DNA from: Bacteroidota bacterium
Lineage (GTDB): Bacteria; Bacteroidota; Bacteroidia; Bacteroidales; Prolixibacteraceae
Direction: 5' to 3'
Assembly (NCBI GenBank): GCA_023251455.1
Contig: JAHEYT010000022.1
Coordinates: 62,001 to 126,000 of the forward strand
Length of the DNA: 64,000 nucleotides
The stretch's first letter is position 1; each line of letters begins with the position of its first letter. This document shows, one piece after another, positions 9,777 through 17,358 of this stretch. A model generated the notes under the pieces. It saw only the letters and a program-made list of their open reading frames with translations. It was not told the origin of the DNA and made no database searches. Position numbers and translations under genes: made by a program.

Positions 9777-10946
9777 TTAATCTTCCAATCCAATAATCGG
9801 AGCCCGTTTAAATGGTTTTGTCCGGTCAAAAAGATACCTCATCGTATAATGTGTTTTCGCCTGAACTCCCCCAACAGACTTGTAAAGTGCCATAATTTTG
9901 GGATTAAAATCGCCTGCCCACGACAACTCAACTTCTGTGTATTCAGGCTTATGCTTCATTAATTTATCCTGATGCCAGAAGATGGCAGACTCAATACCCG
10001 ATTTTTGATATTTTGGCACCACACCCATAATTAAGATACGGGTTCGGGTCATTATCTTCTTACGTTTATAATACAGAAATTTCAGGATATTGATAAAATT
10101 CATTTTGCCATTCAGTTTTTTCAGGATCTGATTGATGTCAGGAATCATGACAAACAGGGCAATTGGAACTCCGTCGTGATAGGCGTACCAGATCATTTCA
10201 GGATCGAGGATCGCTTTTGAAGTCTGGATAAAATCGCGAAGCTCGTCCTTATCCAATGGTTGAAAATGTTCATGAAAACGCCAGGCTTCATCATAGATAT
10301 AGCAGAAATCATCGATAAATTTTTCGGTTTTGTCAAACGAGAAGTGTTCGAAAGTATAACCAGGTTTCTGAGCTACCCAGCCAGCTATTTTCCAGAAACG
10401 CTCCGGAAAAGGTTTTGAATAATCGAGATGGTAACTGAATTGCTGAAAATAAACTTCAAACCCATATTTCTTAAACAGATCGACGTAATAAGCAGGATTA
10501 TAAGGCATACCAAAACCCTGATGCGTAAACCCATCGACCAAAAGACCCCAATTCATGTAATTTTCGCCAAAATTAACCGGCCCGTCCATGGCTTCCATTC
10601 CCCGTTCTTTTAGCCAATCGCGTGCGGCATCAAATAACAATTTAGCAGCATCAAAGTCATTTACACACTCAAAAAAGCCGCATCCACCAGTTGGCTGTTC
10701 GAAAGTGAAAGCCTTTTTTCGGTTAATGAAGGCACCAATACGACCAATTACCTCCCCATTGTCATCTGTAACAATCCAACGAATGGCCTCTCCAGTTTTA
10801 AAAGATGGATTTTTAGCGGGAGTAAAAATATCTTCAACCATTCCTTGCAACGGACATGCCCAATTCGGATCATTTTTATAGATCAAATGTGGCAGTTTAT
10901 GAAATTGTTTCTTTGTTTTTGAATCGGCAACTTCGATGAGTATCAT
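9777..10946 (-). CDS. GNAT-fold acetyltransferase-like protein of unknown substrate
   Basis: 389 residues with no signal peptide. The N-terminal third (FHKLPHLIYKNDPNWACPL, then IGRIGAFINRK) and the C-terminal third (RILIMGVVPKYQKSGIESAIFWHQDKLMK, then SWAGDFNPKIMALYKSVGG) look like GNAT acyl-CoA-binding folds. The segment GVVPKYQKSGIES is a variant of the acyl-CoA pyrophosphate-binding motif. Large two-part proteins of this kind are common in Bacteroidota and resemble the YghO group; none has a firmly assigned substrate that I can name. It is monocistronic, separated from the upstream gene by a terminator at 11049-11070. Acyl transfer is inferred from the fold, not shown. Confidence 0.75.
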   Translation of the reverse strand: MILIEVADSKTKKQFHKLPHLIYKNDPNWACPLQGMVEDIFTPAKNPSFKTGEAIRWIVTDDNGEVIGRIGAFINRKKAFTFEQPTGGCGFFECVNDFDAAKLLFDAARDWLKERGMEAMDGPVNFGENYMNWGLLVDGFTHQGFGMPYNPAYYVDLFKKYGFEVYFQQFSYHLDYSKPFPERFWKIAGWVAQKPGYTFEHFSFDKTEKFIDDFCYIYDEAWRFHEHFQPLDKDELRDFIQTSKAILDPEMIWYAYHDGVPIALFVMIPDINQILKKLNGKMNFINILKFLYYKRKKIMTRTRILIMGVVPKYQKSGIESAIFWHQDKLMKHKPEYTEVELSWAGDFNPKIMALYKSVGGVQAKTHYTMRYLFDRTKPFKRAPIIGLED

Positions 10947-11048
10947 ATCTTATTCGATTATTAATCAGATGATTTTAATGCTTGAACATCCCGCATTTTC
11001 AGGATAAAACAACGTTCCGAAAGTAATACTTTTAATCTATCAAACAAA

Positions 11049-11070
11049 AACAGGGACCGAAGTCCCTGTT
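11049..11070 (-). terminator. Intrinsic terminator of the Bax-inhibitor-like gene
   Basis: The arms AACAGGGAC and GTCCCTGTT form a perfect 9-bp stem with loop CGAA. On the minus strand it is followed by a T-rich tract. It lies 30 bp after the stop of the 11100-11873 gene. Confidence 0.85.
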
Positions 11071-11099
11071 AAATATTCTATCTCAAATGATTTTGAAAA

Positions 11100-11873
11100 T
11101 TAATCGCGGCTGGCCAGTTTAGACAGAAGGCGAAGCATTTCGAGGTATAACCAGATTAAAGTGACCATCAGGCCAAAAGCGCCATACCATTCCATATATT
11201 TCGGGGCACGGGCATTGGTTCCTTGAGTAATCATATCGAAATCGAGAATCAGATTAAGAGCAGCTACCACGACAACAAACAGGCTAATACCAATAGATAA
11301 CAGGCTGTTTCCATGTAAAAAGCTGACATTGACTCCAAATAATCCGGCAATAAAACTACCGAGGTAAACCAATGCAATACCTCCGGTGGCCGCAAAAATT
11401 ACTGTCCTGAATTTTTCAGTAGCACGAATAGTTCCTGAACGGTATAACAATAACATGATGAAGAATACGCCAAATGTGAGCGATACAGCGCGCATCACCA
11501 GCCCTGGATACATGGCTTCGAACATGGCAGAAACAGCGCCAAGGAACAAGCCTTCGAAAACTGCATAAATAGGTGCTGTCATTGCAGCGCGGCGTGGACT
11601 AAATGTGGTAATCAGCGCGGTGATTAGACCACCAATTGCCCCAACCATTGTCCATACCATGATTCCTGATGGCATGACTCCCGGTGTGGCTGGGTCGATT
11701 GCACCAAAAAATTTGCGCCAGGTAAATGTGGCTGCAAAAATAACAATCAGCAACATTAAGCCAGTCTTGTTAATCGTTCCGTTCACGGTCATCACCCCGT
11801 CCTCTGTACTGATTGCTGATTGATTAAATATGTTCTTCCCAAATACGGGATTCGATGATTTTGTAATATCCAT
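11100..11873 (-). CDS. Bax inhibitor-1 / YccA-like seven-helix membrane protein
   Basis: 257 residues with about 35 soluble N-terminal residues, then seven hydrophobic segments starting at TGLMLLIVIFAATF and ending GLMVTLIWLYLEMLRLLSKLA. The C-terminal helix with MEWYGAFGLMVTLIWLYLE is characteristic of the Bax1-I/YccA family, subgroup with the N-terminal extension. Family members are inner-membrane proteins with roles in ion leak or in modulating membrane proteases such as FtsH; the bacterial role of this subgroup is not settled. It is transcribed alone and terminated at 11049-11070. Confidence 0.9.
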   Translation of the reverse strand: MDITKSSNPVFGKNIFNQSAISTEDGVMTVNGTINKTGLMLLIVIFAATFTWRKFFGAIDPATPGVMPSGIMVWTMVGAIGGLITALITTFSPRRAAMTAPIYAVFEGLFLGAVSAMFEAMYPGLVMRAVSLTFGVFFIMLLLYRSGTIRATEKFRTVIFAATGGIALVYLGSFIAGLFGVNVSFLHGNSLLSIGISLFVVVVAALNLILDFDMITQGTNARAPKYMEWYGAFGLMVTLIWLYLEMLRLLSKLASRD

Positions 11874-11952
11874 TGTTTAAAATTTAAATTTCCAACTTCT
11901 CTGCATAAAAACTATACCAAAAGTAATCATACATCCTGAAATTCGACTTCTG

Positions 11953-12663
11953 TTATGTATTCTTAACAAATGATTCCTGTACATATTCACTTTTGAGTTC
12001 CGTAAGGATCATCTCGGCCAAACTTCTACTTTCTTCTGAATCAGTCTCTTTTAAGCTTTCCGCAAATAAAATTGCTTTTTCATTCATCGTTTTTCCCTTT
12101 GTTCCAAGCAAAATAAACGAACGATAAAAAATCTGCTTCAAGTTTGGATCTTTTGCCAAAGGTGACAGTATGTCGAAGAATGGTTCAAAAAACTCGTCAA
12201 TCGCCGATTTCTCAGTCAGAGCAAGGCGTCCCATTAGGTGAAGCCCTGTAAAGCGCACCAAATGTTTCTTTCCGCGACACCATTCCAATGCTTTGATAAA
12301 GGCGAATTTGGTTTTTACCCATAAAAACGTATTCAAAGTTTCAGCAATTTCGGCAGTTTCCAGACTTTTTGTCCAGTAGTCCATCTGTTCTTCGGTTACT
12401 TCCTCCGGAACATCAAGCATGGCAGCCAGAATCATGGTTTCGCGCCATTGTTTGTTCCAAAGTTTCAACGCCAGCAAATGATTGGGCTTAAATTGCGAGG
12501 CAATCTCGCGCAACTGAATAATGGAAACGCCCCAACTCATTTTATAAATCAGACCACGTTGTTTCATCTGGTCAACAGTTTCGCCGTTTTTAGCCAAACG
12601 AATTTTGGTCAGTATCTGGCGAAATTCCTGCTCGCGAATCGGGTCATCAATGATAATATCCAT
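11953..12663 (-). CDS. DNA alkylation repair (AlkD-like) HEAT-repeat protein
   Basis: About 236 residues, almost entirely paired amphipathic helices (for example PNHLLALKLWNKQWRETMILAAMLDVP and FAFIKALEWCRGKKHLVRFTGLHLMGRLAL). This is the HEAT-like solenoid layout of the AlkC/AlkD DNA-glycosylase superfamily. These enzymes remove cationic alkylated bases such as N7- or N3-methyl purines. The open frame extends three codons upstream to a TTG, but the ATG at 12661-12663 is the more likely start because no ribosome binding site precedes the TTG. I cannot confirm the catalytic residues by eye, so a structural, non-catalytic relative is possible. The next gene upstream is a thioredoxin-like gene in the same direction. 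Confidence 0.65.
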   Translation of the reverse strand: MDIIIDDPIREQEFRQILTKIRLAKNGETVDQMKQRGLIYKMSWGVSIIQLREIASQFKPNHLLALKLWNKQWRETMILAAMLDVPEEVTEEQMDYWTKSLETAEIAETLNTFLWVKTKFAFIKALEWCRGKKHLVRFTGLHLMGRLALTEKSAIDEFFEPFFDILSPLAKDPNLKQIFYRSFILLGTKGKTMNEKAILFAESLKETDSEESRSLAEMILTELKSEYVQESFVKNT

Positions 12664-12768
12664 AGGATACAAGGCAAAAAGTGAAATAAAAAAGTGACTG
12701 CCAAAACTACAAAAAAGCCCGACATCGATTACAAGTAAAAGAAAGTTTATTGCAACAAAGCAAAGTCA

Positions 12769-13350
12769 TTACACCAAATCGCATGCGTCCTCAGGCATCC
12801 AATGTCTTTCCTTCCCTTCCCATTTGATGGTGCATCCAATCGGGTTTGTAACCTGTATTGAAACCTGTTGTCCGGCAAGTATTTCTGAAAGCGCCCGATC
12901 AAGGTCGTTGACTGTCATTTTTGAAGTATCGCGCGGCTGATCAACTGCACGACCTGTATATACCAACTTCCGGGCTTCGTTAAACACGTAAAAATGTGGC
13001 GTTTTCAATGCTCCGTAAGACAAAGCAATCTCCTGAGTTTCGTCGTGAAGGTAAATCCACGGAAAGTGATTTTCGTTCATCCGGAGAATCATATTTTCGT
13101 AGCTGTCTTCGGTATAAGTATTCGGGCTGTTCGAATTAATTGCCACAAAACTTACACCCTGAGGTTTAAATCGCTCAGCTGTTTTTCGTGTTATTTCGTC
13201 GCTTCCCAACACATACGGGCAATGATTGCAGGTAAAAAATACGACCAGAATTCGGGCATCCGAAAAACTATTGAGGTTGTAATACTTTCCGTCCGTCGCT
13301 TTCAGGTGAAAGTCGGGAGCCTGACTGCCAATTTGTAAGGTGTAAGCCAT
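12769..13350 (-). CDS. Thioredoxin-fold redoxin (AhpC/TSA-like)
   Basis: About 193 residues starting [22 protein letters not shown], the classic beginning of the AhpC/TSA-redoxin fold. The redox motif is CNHCP in [14 protein letters not shown], followed by the cis-Pro region [10 protein letters not shown]. There is no signal peptide, so it is cytoplasmic. This subgroup, with a CxxC motif and a C-terminal NPIGCTIKW segment, is usually annotated thioredoxin family protein; the physiological partner is unknown. The frame opens at a TTG at 13356, but the ATG at 13348-13350 fits the conserved N-terminus. The AlkD-like gene lies about 100 bp downstream. Confidence 0.85.
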   Translation of the reverse strand: MAYTLQIGSQAPDFHLKATDGKYYNLNSFSDARILVVFFTCNHCPYVLGSDEITRKTAERFKPQGVSFVAINSNSPNTYTEDSYENMILRMNENHFPWIYLHDETQEIALSYGALKTPHFYVFNEARKLVYTGRAVDQPRDTSKMTVNDLDRALSEILAGQQVSIQVTNPIGCTIKWEGKERHWMPEDACDLV

Positions 13351-13438
13351 AACCAATAAATTTCTTGATTCAATAATTCAAACAAAGTCAAGACGAAAAG
13401 GATCAAAAACAGTTTTTAAAATCAACATTTATAAAAAA

Positions 13439-13603
13439 CGATCTGGCTATCTTGCCAACCAGTTACGCAGCGACGAACATTCGCCTGCCAAATACCGTGT
13501 CATCGGCACACTATCCAATATTCCTGAATTCTACGCTGCCTTTGGGGTAAAAGAAGGCAACAAAATGTGGCGGCCAGATAGTTTGATTGTACGAATTTGG
13601 TAA
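13439..13603 (+). pseudogene. C-terminal remnant of an M13 (neprilysin/PepO-type) metallopeptidase
   Basis: The plus-strand frame from 13439 to the TAA at 13601-13603 reads GYLANQLRSDEHSPAKYRV, then GTLSNIPEFYAAFGV, KEGNKMWRP and a terminal RIW. That is the conserved extreme C-terminus of M13 peptidases (HSPxxYRVxGxLxNxPEFxxAFxxKxGxxMxxP). Nothing upstream in the preceding 90 bp continues the domain and there is no catalytic HExxH, so about 95 percent of the gene is missing. It ends five bases before the left edge of minisatellite element 1, which suggests that a rearrangement at this element removed the rest. Confidence 0.8.
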
Positions 13604-13607
13604 GACG

Positions 13608-13985
13608 GTTTTTTATTATTTCTGAATCGTAACCCCCAGACAGGGATATTGCCTTTCTATCCAAGGATATTATCTTCCTGTCCATGGACATGGTCTTCCT
13701 GTCCAAAGACATCATCTTCCTGTCCAAGGACATGGTCTTCCTGTCCATGGAAATTATCTTCCTGTCCATGGACATTATCTTCCTTTCCAAGGAAATTATC
13801 TTCCTGTCCAAGGACATGGTCTTCCTGTCCAAGGACATGATCGTCCTGTCCAAGGACATTATCTTCCTGTCCAAGGATATCATCTTCCTGTCCAAGGACA
13901 GAACCTATCTATCTCAATCCGTAAAACCGCTGAAAGTGGCGCGGGGCGCGGGGTGGCGAAGAAAATCAATGGAGTGGTGAGGAAA
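13608..13985 (+). repeat. 21-bp minisatellite element, copy 1 (12 units plus shared flanks)
   Basis: From 13652 to 13903 a 21-bp unit (TCTTCCTGTCCAAGGACATTA type) is repeated 12 times without spacers. Its core TGTCC(A/T)(A/T)GGACA is a near or perfect palindrome. Variation clusters at the unit ends, while TCC..GGA is almost fixed. Both flanks are shared with copy 2 at 46075-46494, which is inverted: the left flank contains TTATTATTTCTGAATCGTAA and the right flank CAATCCGTAAAACCGCTGAA. Because 21 is a multiple of three, frames are open on both strands (heptads of the type LDRKIMS on the minus strand, FLSKDII on the plus strand). I treat it as a repeat element and not a gene. Confidence 0.9.
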
Positions 13986-13992
13986 ATGTAAG

Positions 13993-14010
13993 GTCAGGAC
14001 ATGTCCTGAC
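13993..14010. repeat. Perfect 18-bp palindrome
   Basis: GTCAGGACATGTCCTGAC is identical to its reverse complement. It lies just outside minisatellite element 1 and echoes that repeat's TGTCC/GGACA core. It could be an operator or a folded DNA tip; it has no U-tract, so a terminator is unlikely. Confidence 0.75.
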
Positions 14011-14287
14011 TTGGCTTACCATATATTTTACAACAACCCTCATTAATTGGTTCTGTTCAACAAACTGTGTCAACTGTTAATGAAAGCCTGTGAATACTTT
14101 AAATTCTTCATATTCAATTTATGTCTTGTTCAAGAACATAAATAAAGTTTACGCAGGATAAACTTCTTATTTTGAATTTAACTTAAATTTGGCCGGGTGG
14201 AATGTAAAGAAAAGTAGGATAAACTTGCGGGTATTTACTAGTTAGCGGCAAGCATATTTCAGTAGCAACGATTTAGATAAATAAGTT
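14011..14287 (+). promoter_or_regulatory. Leader of the HEPN cassette
   Basis: This AT-rich stretch holds an imperfect hairpin at 14118-14142 (TTTATGTCTTG pairing with CAAG-A-ACATAAA) and a direct repeat AGGATAAACTT at 14155-14165 and 14216-14226. The second repeat overlaps the left boundary repeat of the cassette. A promoter for the four-gene run must lie here; I cannot name its boxes. Confidence 0.45.
14224..14255 (-). repeat. Cassette boundary repeat, left (inverted) copy
   Basis: Read on the minus strand it begins ATGCTTGCCGCTAACTAG and ends TAAATACCCGCAAG. It matches the right-end repeat at 16299-16329 at most positions, in opposite orientation. Confidence 0.7.
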
Positions 14288-14539
14288 ATGACAGAAGTAA
14301 ATTCAGAATTATTTGATTTCAACGGACAGAGTTTTGAAATAAAAACCTACCGAATTGAGAATGGATTAAAAGTTATGGTTTTAAAGGATGGTAAACGTGT
14401 AAACAATTACAGTTACTCAGTTACATCTGATGAAAATTTTGATTTTTCGAAATATAACACCGGGAATGGTGTTATAGAATTGATAAGTATGGCAAAGAGC
14501 GACATCGAAAGTGGACTCATTTTTGGACAAAGCTTATAG
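14288..14539 (+). CDS. Small protein of unknown function, first gene of HEPN cassette
   Basis: 83 residues starting MTEVNSELFDFNGQSFEIKT, acidic, with no signal peptide, membrane segment or recognisable motif. It is predicted to be a small beta-rich soluble protein. It begins 32 bp inside the left boundary repeat and its stop is 2 bp before the start of the next gene, so the two are likely translationally coupled. In cassettes of this type a small leading gene may be an antitoxin or an accessory factor for the HEPN protein behind it; that is a guess from position. Base composition matches the other cassette genes. Confidence 0.65.
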   Translation: MTEVNSELFDFNGQSFEIKTYRIENGLKVMVLKDGKRVNNYSYSVTSDENFDFSKYNTGNGVIELISMAKSDIESGLIFGQSL

Positions 14540-14541
14540 AT

Positions 14542-15024
14542 ATGGGAATCCAAGAAGGTCATTATGATATTGAGTTAATTAGGAGGACAAAGGAACTTAT
14601 TATTGGCTACAAAGGTGTCTATAATTTGACTCTATTAATGAATGCACTTCTAAGCCTAATTGTTTTGCCAAGTGAGTCCAATAAACTAAGGAGAATTAGA
14701 TTTCTTAATACAAATATTAATGATATTGATGAGCTAAAAGAAATCATTAATTCGAATGAGTTTTACTTTGACAGTCGAGGGCGAAATTATGATCTAAAGA
14801 ACTTTCTGGGACGTATTAGAAACGGAATTGCACATCAACGAATTGAAACAATCACAACTAAAGATAAGTGGACTGGAGTGATAATTCAGGATATTGATCC
14901 TAGGACACAGTTGATTGGACTAAATCTCACATTGACAACAAAACAACTTAGAGAGTTTGCACTGTTTATAGCATCGACATATTTAGATGAGGTTAAGATC
15001 GCCAGACTAAACCAGCAAACATAA
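14542..15024 (+). CDS. HEPN-like protein with RNxxxH motif (HEPN protein 1)
   Basis: 160 residues, mainly helical. The motif RNGIAH (Arg93, Asn94, His98) in FLGRIRNGIAHQR is the Rx4-6H signature of HEPN domains, many of which are RNases in toxin-antitoxin, CRISPR and abortive-infection systems. The layout resembles the HEPN group found on plasmid pEK499 (p136-like). It starts 2 bp after the 83-residue gene and ends 11 bp before the next gene. RNase activity is plausible because Arg and His are both kept and the Asn after Arg is present, but it is inferred. No transmembrane segment or signal peptide is visible. Confidence 0.7.
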   Translation: MGIQEGHYDIELIRRTKELIIGYKGVYNLTLLMNALLSLIVLPSESNKLRRIRFLNTNINDIDELKEIINSNEFYFDSRGRNYDLKNFLGRIRNGIAHQRIETITTKDKWTGVIIQDIDPRTQLIGLNLTLTTKQLREFALFIASTYLDEVKIARLNQQT

Positions 15025-15035
15025 ACTATAGAACA

Positions 15036-15701
15036 ATGGAGGTACAAGAGACAAAAATACTAAGATGTTACGATTGTGGAAATGAGACAAGACAAATATT
15101 AGTTAACCATCACATCTCATCTATATTGTACGATGAGAATAGGACTAATGGTAAGAGAGAGAAATTCAACAATAGCTTCCATTATTTAAGTTACGAATGT
15201 TCAACATGTTCGGGACTGAATATAATTGGTGGATTTGAAAACGAAATCGAGTTCGAAGTAGACAATTTTAAAAGATTATTTCCTGTAGGACCAAATTTAA
15301 GAATTCCTGACCACCATTTATTAGCGAAGACACAGCCAGTACCGGATGAAATCATAAAGATTTATGAGGAAATTTGGTTCTTGAGAAAACAAGTTCCAAA
15401 TGCGTTTGCAAATCAGATAAGAAAGTGTTTAGAAATGATCTGCAATGACAATGGAGCTAAGGGGAATACATTGAATGACAAGTTAAAAGACCTAAAAAAT
15501 ATGGGTTTACTTCCAGGAACAAATGAAGAATTAGTAAAGGTAATTAGAGAAGTTGGGAATTTAGGTTCACACGACTCAGGACGAGATTTAGATATTTGGG
15601 ATGTTGAGCTATTAGATGAGTTTTTTAAGACAGTAGTTGATTATATATATGTTATACCTATGAAAATGAAAAGACTAAATCAACGATTGAGTTCAAAATA
15701 A
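15036..15701 (+). CDS. DUF4145-type HEPN-like protein with zinc ribbon (HEPN protein 2)
   Basis: 221 residues. The N-terminal part carries a treble-clef or zinc-ribbon set of cysteines, C11-x2-C14 (RCYDCG) and C55-x2-C58 (YECSTCSG). The C-terminal part (about 105-200) matches DUF4145: QIRKCLEMICNDNG, then the loop LNDKLKDLKNMGLLP and the motif IREVGNLGSHD (Arg171 to His179). DUF4145 is a HEPN-like domain often fused to or next to restriction and defence genes. It starts 11 bp after HEPN protein 1, and its stop lies 2 bp before the internal boundary repeat at 15704. Likely soluble and cytoplasmic. The zinc ribbon suggests nucleic-acid or protein contact. Confidence 0.78.
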   Translation: MEVQETKILRCYDCGNETRQILVNHHISSILYDENRTNGKREKFNNSFHYLSYECSTCSGLNIIGGFENEIEFEVDNFKRLFPVGPNLRIPDHHLLAKTQPVPDEIIKIYEEIWFLRKQVPNAFANQIRKCLEMICNDNGAKGNTLNDKLKDLKNMGLLPGTNEELVKVIREVGNLGSHDSGRDLDIWDVELLDEFFKTVVDYIYVIPMKMKRLNQRLSSK

Positions 15702-15703
15702 AA

Positions 15704-15735
15704 ATGCCAGCCGCTAAATTCAGCAACCCGGCAAG
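15704..15735 (+). repeat. Cassette boundary repeat, internal copy
   Basis: It begins ATGCCAGCCGCTAAATTC and ends AGCAACCCGGCAAG, 2 bp after the DUF4145 gene. It is a direct copy of the right-end repeat, 595 bp away, so that the last gene is bracketed by direct repeats. Confidence 0.75.
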
Positions 15736-15749
15736 TATAACAAAGTACG

Positions 15750-16289
15750 ATGAAACAGAAAAAGAAGATATTTGAACAACACTTATACCATGAGATTGAA
15801 GATGAAGAAAAAGCTGAAGAATATTTAGATAGCTCTCTTCCTCTAATTGGACTGATTGTAATGTATTTTAATGGTCTGGAAAAAACCCTTGATGGGATAA
15901 TATGTGAGATTTTCACTGACAGGACAGACTCAACTGGACTAATTGTATTACATAAAATGAGCTATGCCACAAAAGTTGATTTGTTTAAAAGGTTTAGTGA
16001 CGATTTGCATATCAATGGGGATATTAAGATTGATGAATATGAGAATTTAATCTCTAATTTAAAAGAAACAGGACGCCTTCGCAATTTAGTTGTTCATGCA
16101 GATTGGGAAAATACTGATGATGATGGATATACGTATGTAAACTTAAAAATTTCAGCTAACGGAATGGAACAAGAATATATTCAATTTTCGGAGGATTCAC
16201 TAAAAGAAATAATAGAATTAATTTTTAAGACTCGTATCCATTTGAGTGATTATTGGGAGAAGAGAAATGAAAAACTTTATAATAATTAG
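15750..16289 (+). CDS. HEPN-like protein with RNxxxH motif (HEPN protein 3)
   Basis: 179 residues, helical and acidic. The motif RNLVVH (Arg111, Asn112, His116) in GRLRNLVVHADWE is again the HEPN RxxxxH signature, here preceded by a helix with LPLIGLIVMYFNGLEKTLDGII. It is not an obvious copy of HEPN proteins 1 or 2; only the motif and overall helical layout are shared. It is bracketed by direct copies of the boundary repeat at 15704 and 16299, so it may form a cassette of its own. A toxin, an RNase or a nucleotide-sensing accessory role are all possible. Confidence 0.65.
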   Translation: MKQKKKIFEQHLYHEIEDEEKAEEYLDSSLPLIGLIVMYFNGLEKTLDGIICEIFTDRTDSTGLIVLHKMSYATKVDLFKRFSDDLHINGDIKIDEYENLISNLKETGRLRNLVVHADWENTDDDGYTYVNLKISANGMEQEYIQFSEDSLKEIIELIFKTRIHLSDYWEKRNEKLYNN

Positions 16290-16298
16290 AATTAAAAA

Positions 16299-16329
16299 AT
16301 GCCAGCCGCTAACTTCAACTACCCGTCAA
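16299..16329 (+). repeat. Cassette boundary repeat, right copy
   Basis: It begins ATGCCAGCCGCTAACTTC and ends AACTACCCGTCAA, 9 bp after HEPN protein 3 and about 70 bp before the end of truA. It marks the return to vertically inherited sequence. Confidence 0.75.
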
Positions 16330-16397
16330 ATCCGGCAGCAGTGGTTTTCGGTGTGCACCTTTCCGTTCAGTTCTGAGGATTCGGGACCCGCAATCAA

Positions 16398-17177
16398 TTA
16401 AACCGTCCGCTTAAAAATCGTTTCAGGATACTCAATATCCGTTAAAAACAAGCCGTGTGCCGGAACCGACAAACCAGCTGCTCCACGGTCTTTCTGCTCA
16501 ATAATTTTACGGAATTGGTCCAGATCAATTTTGCCAATTCCAACTTCCAGAATGGTACCAACCAAGGCCCGAACCATATTCCGGAGAAACCGATCGGCCT
16601 TGACGGTAAAAACAACATTTGCTCCTTCCTGTGTCCATTCGGCACAATAGATTTTGCAATTGTTGGTTTTTACGTCGGTGTGCAATTTACTGAAACTGGT
16701 AAAATCGATGTATTCAAATAAAATCCGACTTGCTTCGTTCATACGTTCAAGATCGGGCTGAATGAAAAAATGCCAGGAAGTTTCCAGCGCAAACGGATCT
16801 TTCCGCAGGTTCAGGTGGTATTGATACGTTCTTGAAATGGCATCGAACCGGGCATGCGCTTCCGGAATAACTTTCGAAACATGAAAGATTACCATGTCTT
16901 TGCCCAGAAAGCTGTTCAGTTTGTGAGCAAAATCAGGATGGTCGAGATTGAGTTTCCCGGAGTCGAAATGAGCAACAAAATAACTGGCATGAACACCGGT
17001 ATCGGTTCGTCCGGCGCCAGTGACTGCAATCGTTTCGCGGGTAATGGTCGACAGCGCTTTTTCGAGGCTTTCCTGCACCGAAACCGCATTGGGCTGAATT
17101 TGCCAACCGTGAAAATTGGTGCCTTTGTAGGCAAGTTCTATGAAATATCTTTGTGTCAAGGGTTTAATTTTCAGCAA
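16398..17177 (-). CDS. truA: tRNA pseudouridine(38-40) synthase TruA
   Basis: 259 residues. The enzyme converts uridines 38-40 of the tRNA anticodon stem-loop into pseudouridine. The catalytic Asp59 lies in GAGRTDTGVHA; the tRNA-binding start YFIELAYKGTNFHGWQIQP and the conserved RFLRNMVRALVG near the C-terminus are also present. Length is typical. There is no ATG near the N-terminus; the frame opens at a TTG at 17175-17177, with another TTG six codons later, so the true start is one of these. The gene is monocistronic and borders the HEPN cassette on its 3' side; the intact 3' end shows that the cassette did not insert into it. Confidence 0.95.
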   Translation of the reverse strand: MLKIKPLTQRYFIELAYKGTNFHGWQIQPNAVSVQESLEKALSTITRETIAVTGAGRTDTGVHASYFVAHFDSGKLNLDHPDFAHKLNSFLGKDMVIFHVSKVIPEAHARFDAISRTYQYHLNLRKDPFALETSWHFFIQPDLERMNEASRILFEYIDFTSFSKLHTDVKTNNCKIYCAEWTQEGANVVFTVKADRFLRNMVRALVGTILEVGIGKIDLDQFRKIIEQKDRGAAGLSVPAHGLFLTDIEYPETIFKRTV

Positions 17178-17358
17178 AAATAAAAAAGTGAATTCACATT
17201 CTGTTAAAGATCGTCGATTTTATTAATTTTACAGCCCTTTTAAGCGCAAAATAGCTTAACAAATTTTAACGAAAATTTATCCTTTTTCAGGCATGGATAG
17301 CTTATTTTCGTGTTCTCAAAAAAAATACAAGCAAACAAATAATTTTATCTAAAAAAAT

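Larger units (their letters stand above)
14221..16335 (+). mobile_element. Candidate gene cassette: four genes framed by related ~32-bp repeats
   Basis: Three copies of ATGCxxGCCGCTAA.....ACCCGnCAA mark this stretch: inverted at the left end (14224-14255), direct between genes three and four (15704-15735), and direct at the right end (16299-16329). The enclosed genes are more AT-rich than neighbouring housekeeping genes and rich in AGA codons. No transposase or integrase is encoded inside. The layout (gene plus repeat at its 3' end) recalls integron-type cassettes, or a non-autonomous transposon given the inverted ends. The mobility is inferred from the repeats only. Confidence 0.5.

Noticed and set aside
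13500..13895. Minus-strand frame of heptads (LDRKIMS) as a protein gene
   Set aside because: It starts at a TTG inside the repeat, overlaps the M13 remnant and has a rival open frame on the other strand; conservation follows the DNA palindrome.
13652..13903. CRISPR array
   Set aside because: The units are head to tail without spacers, the unit is 21 bp, and no cas genes are near.
14221..16335. Complete integron
   Set aside because: No tyrosine integrase, attI or full two-armed attC site is present in the window; only cassette-like repeats remain.
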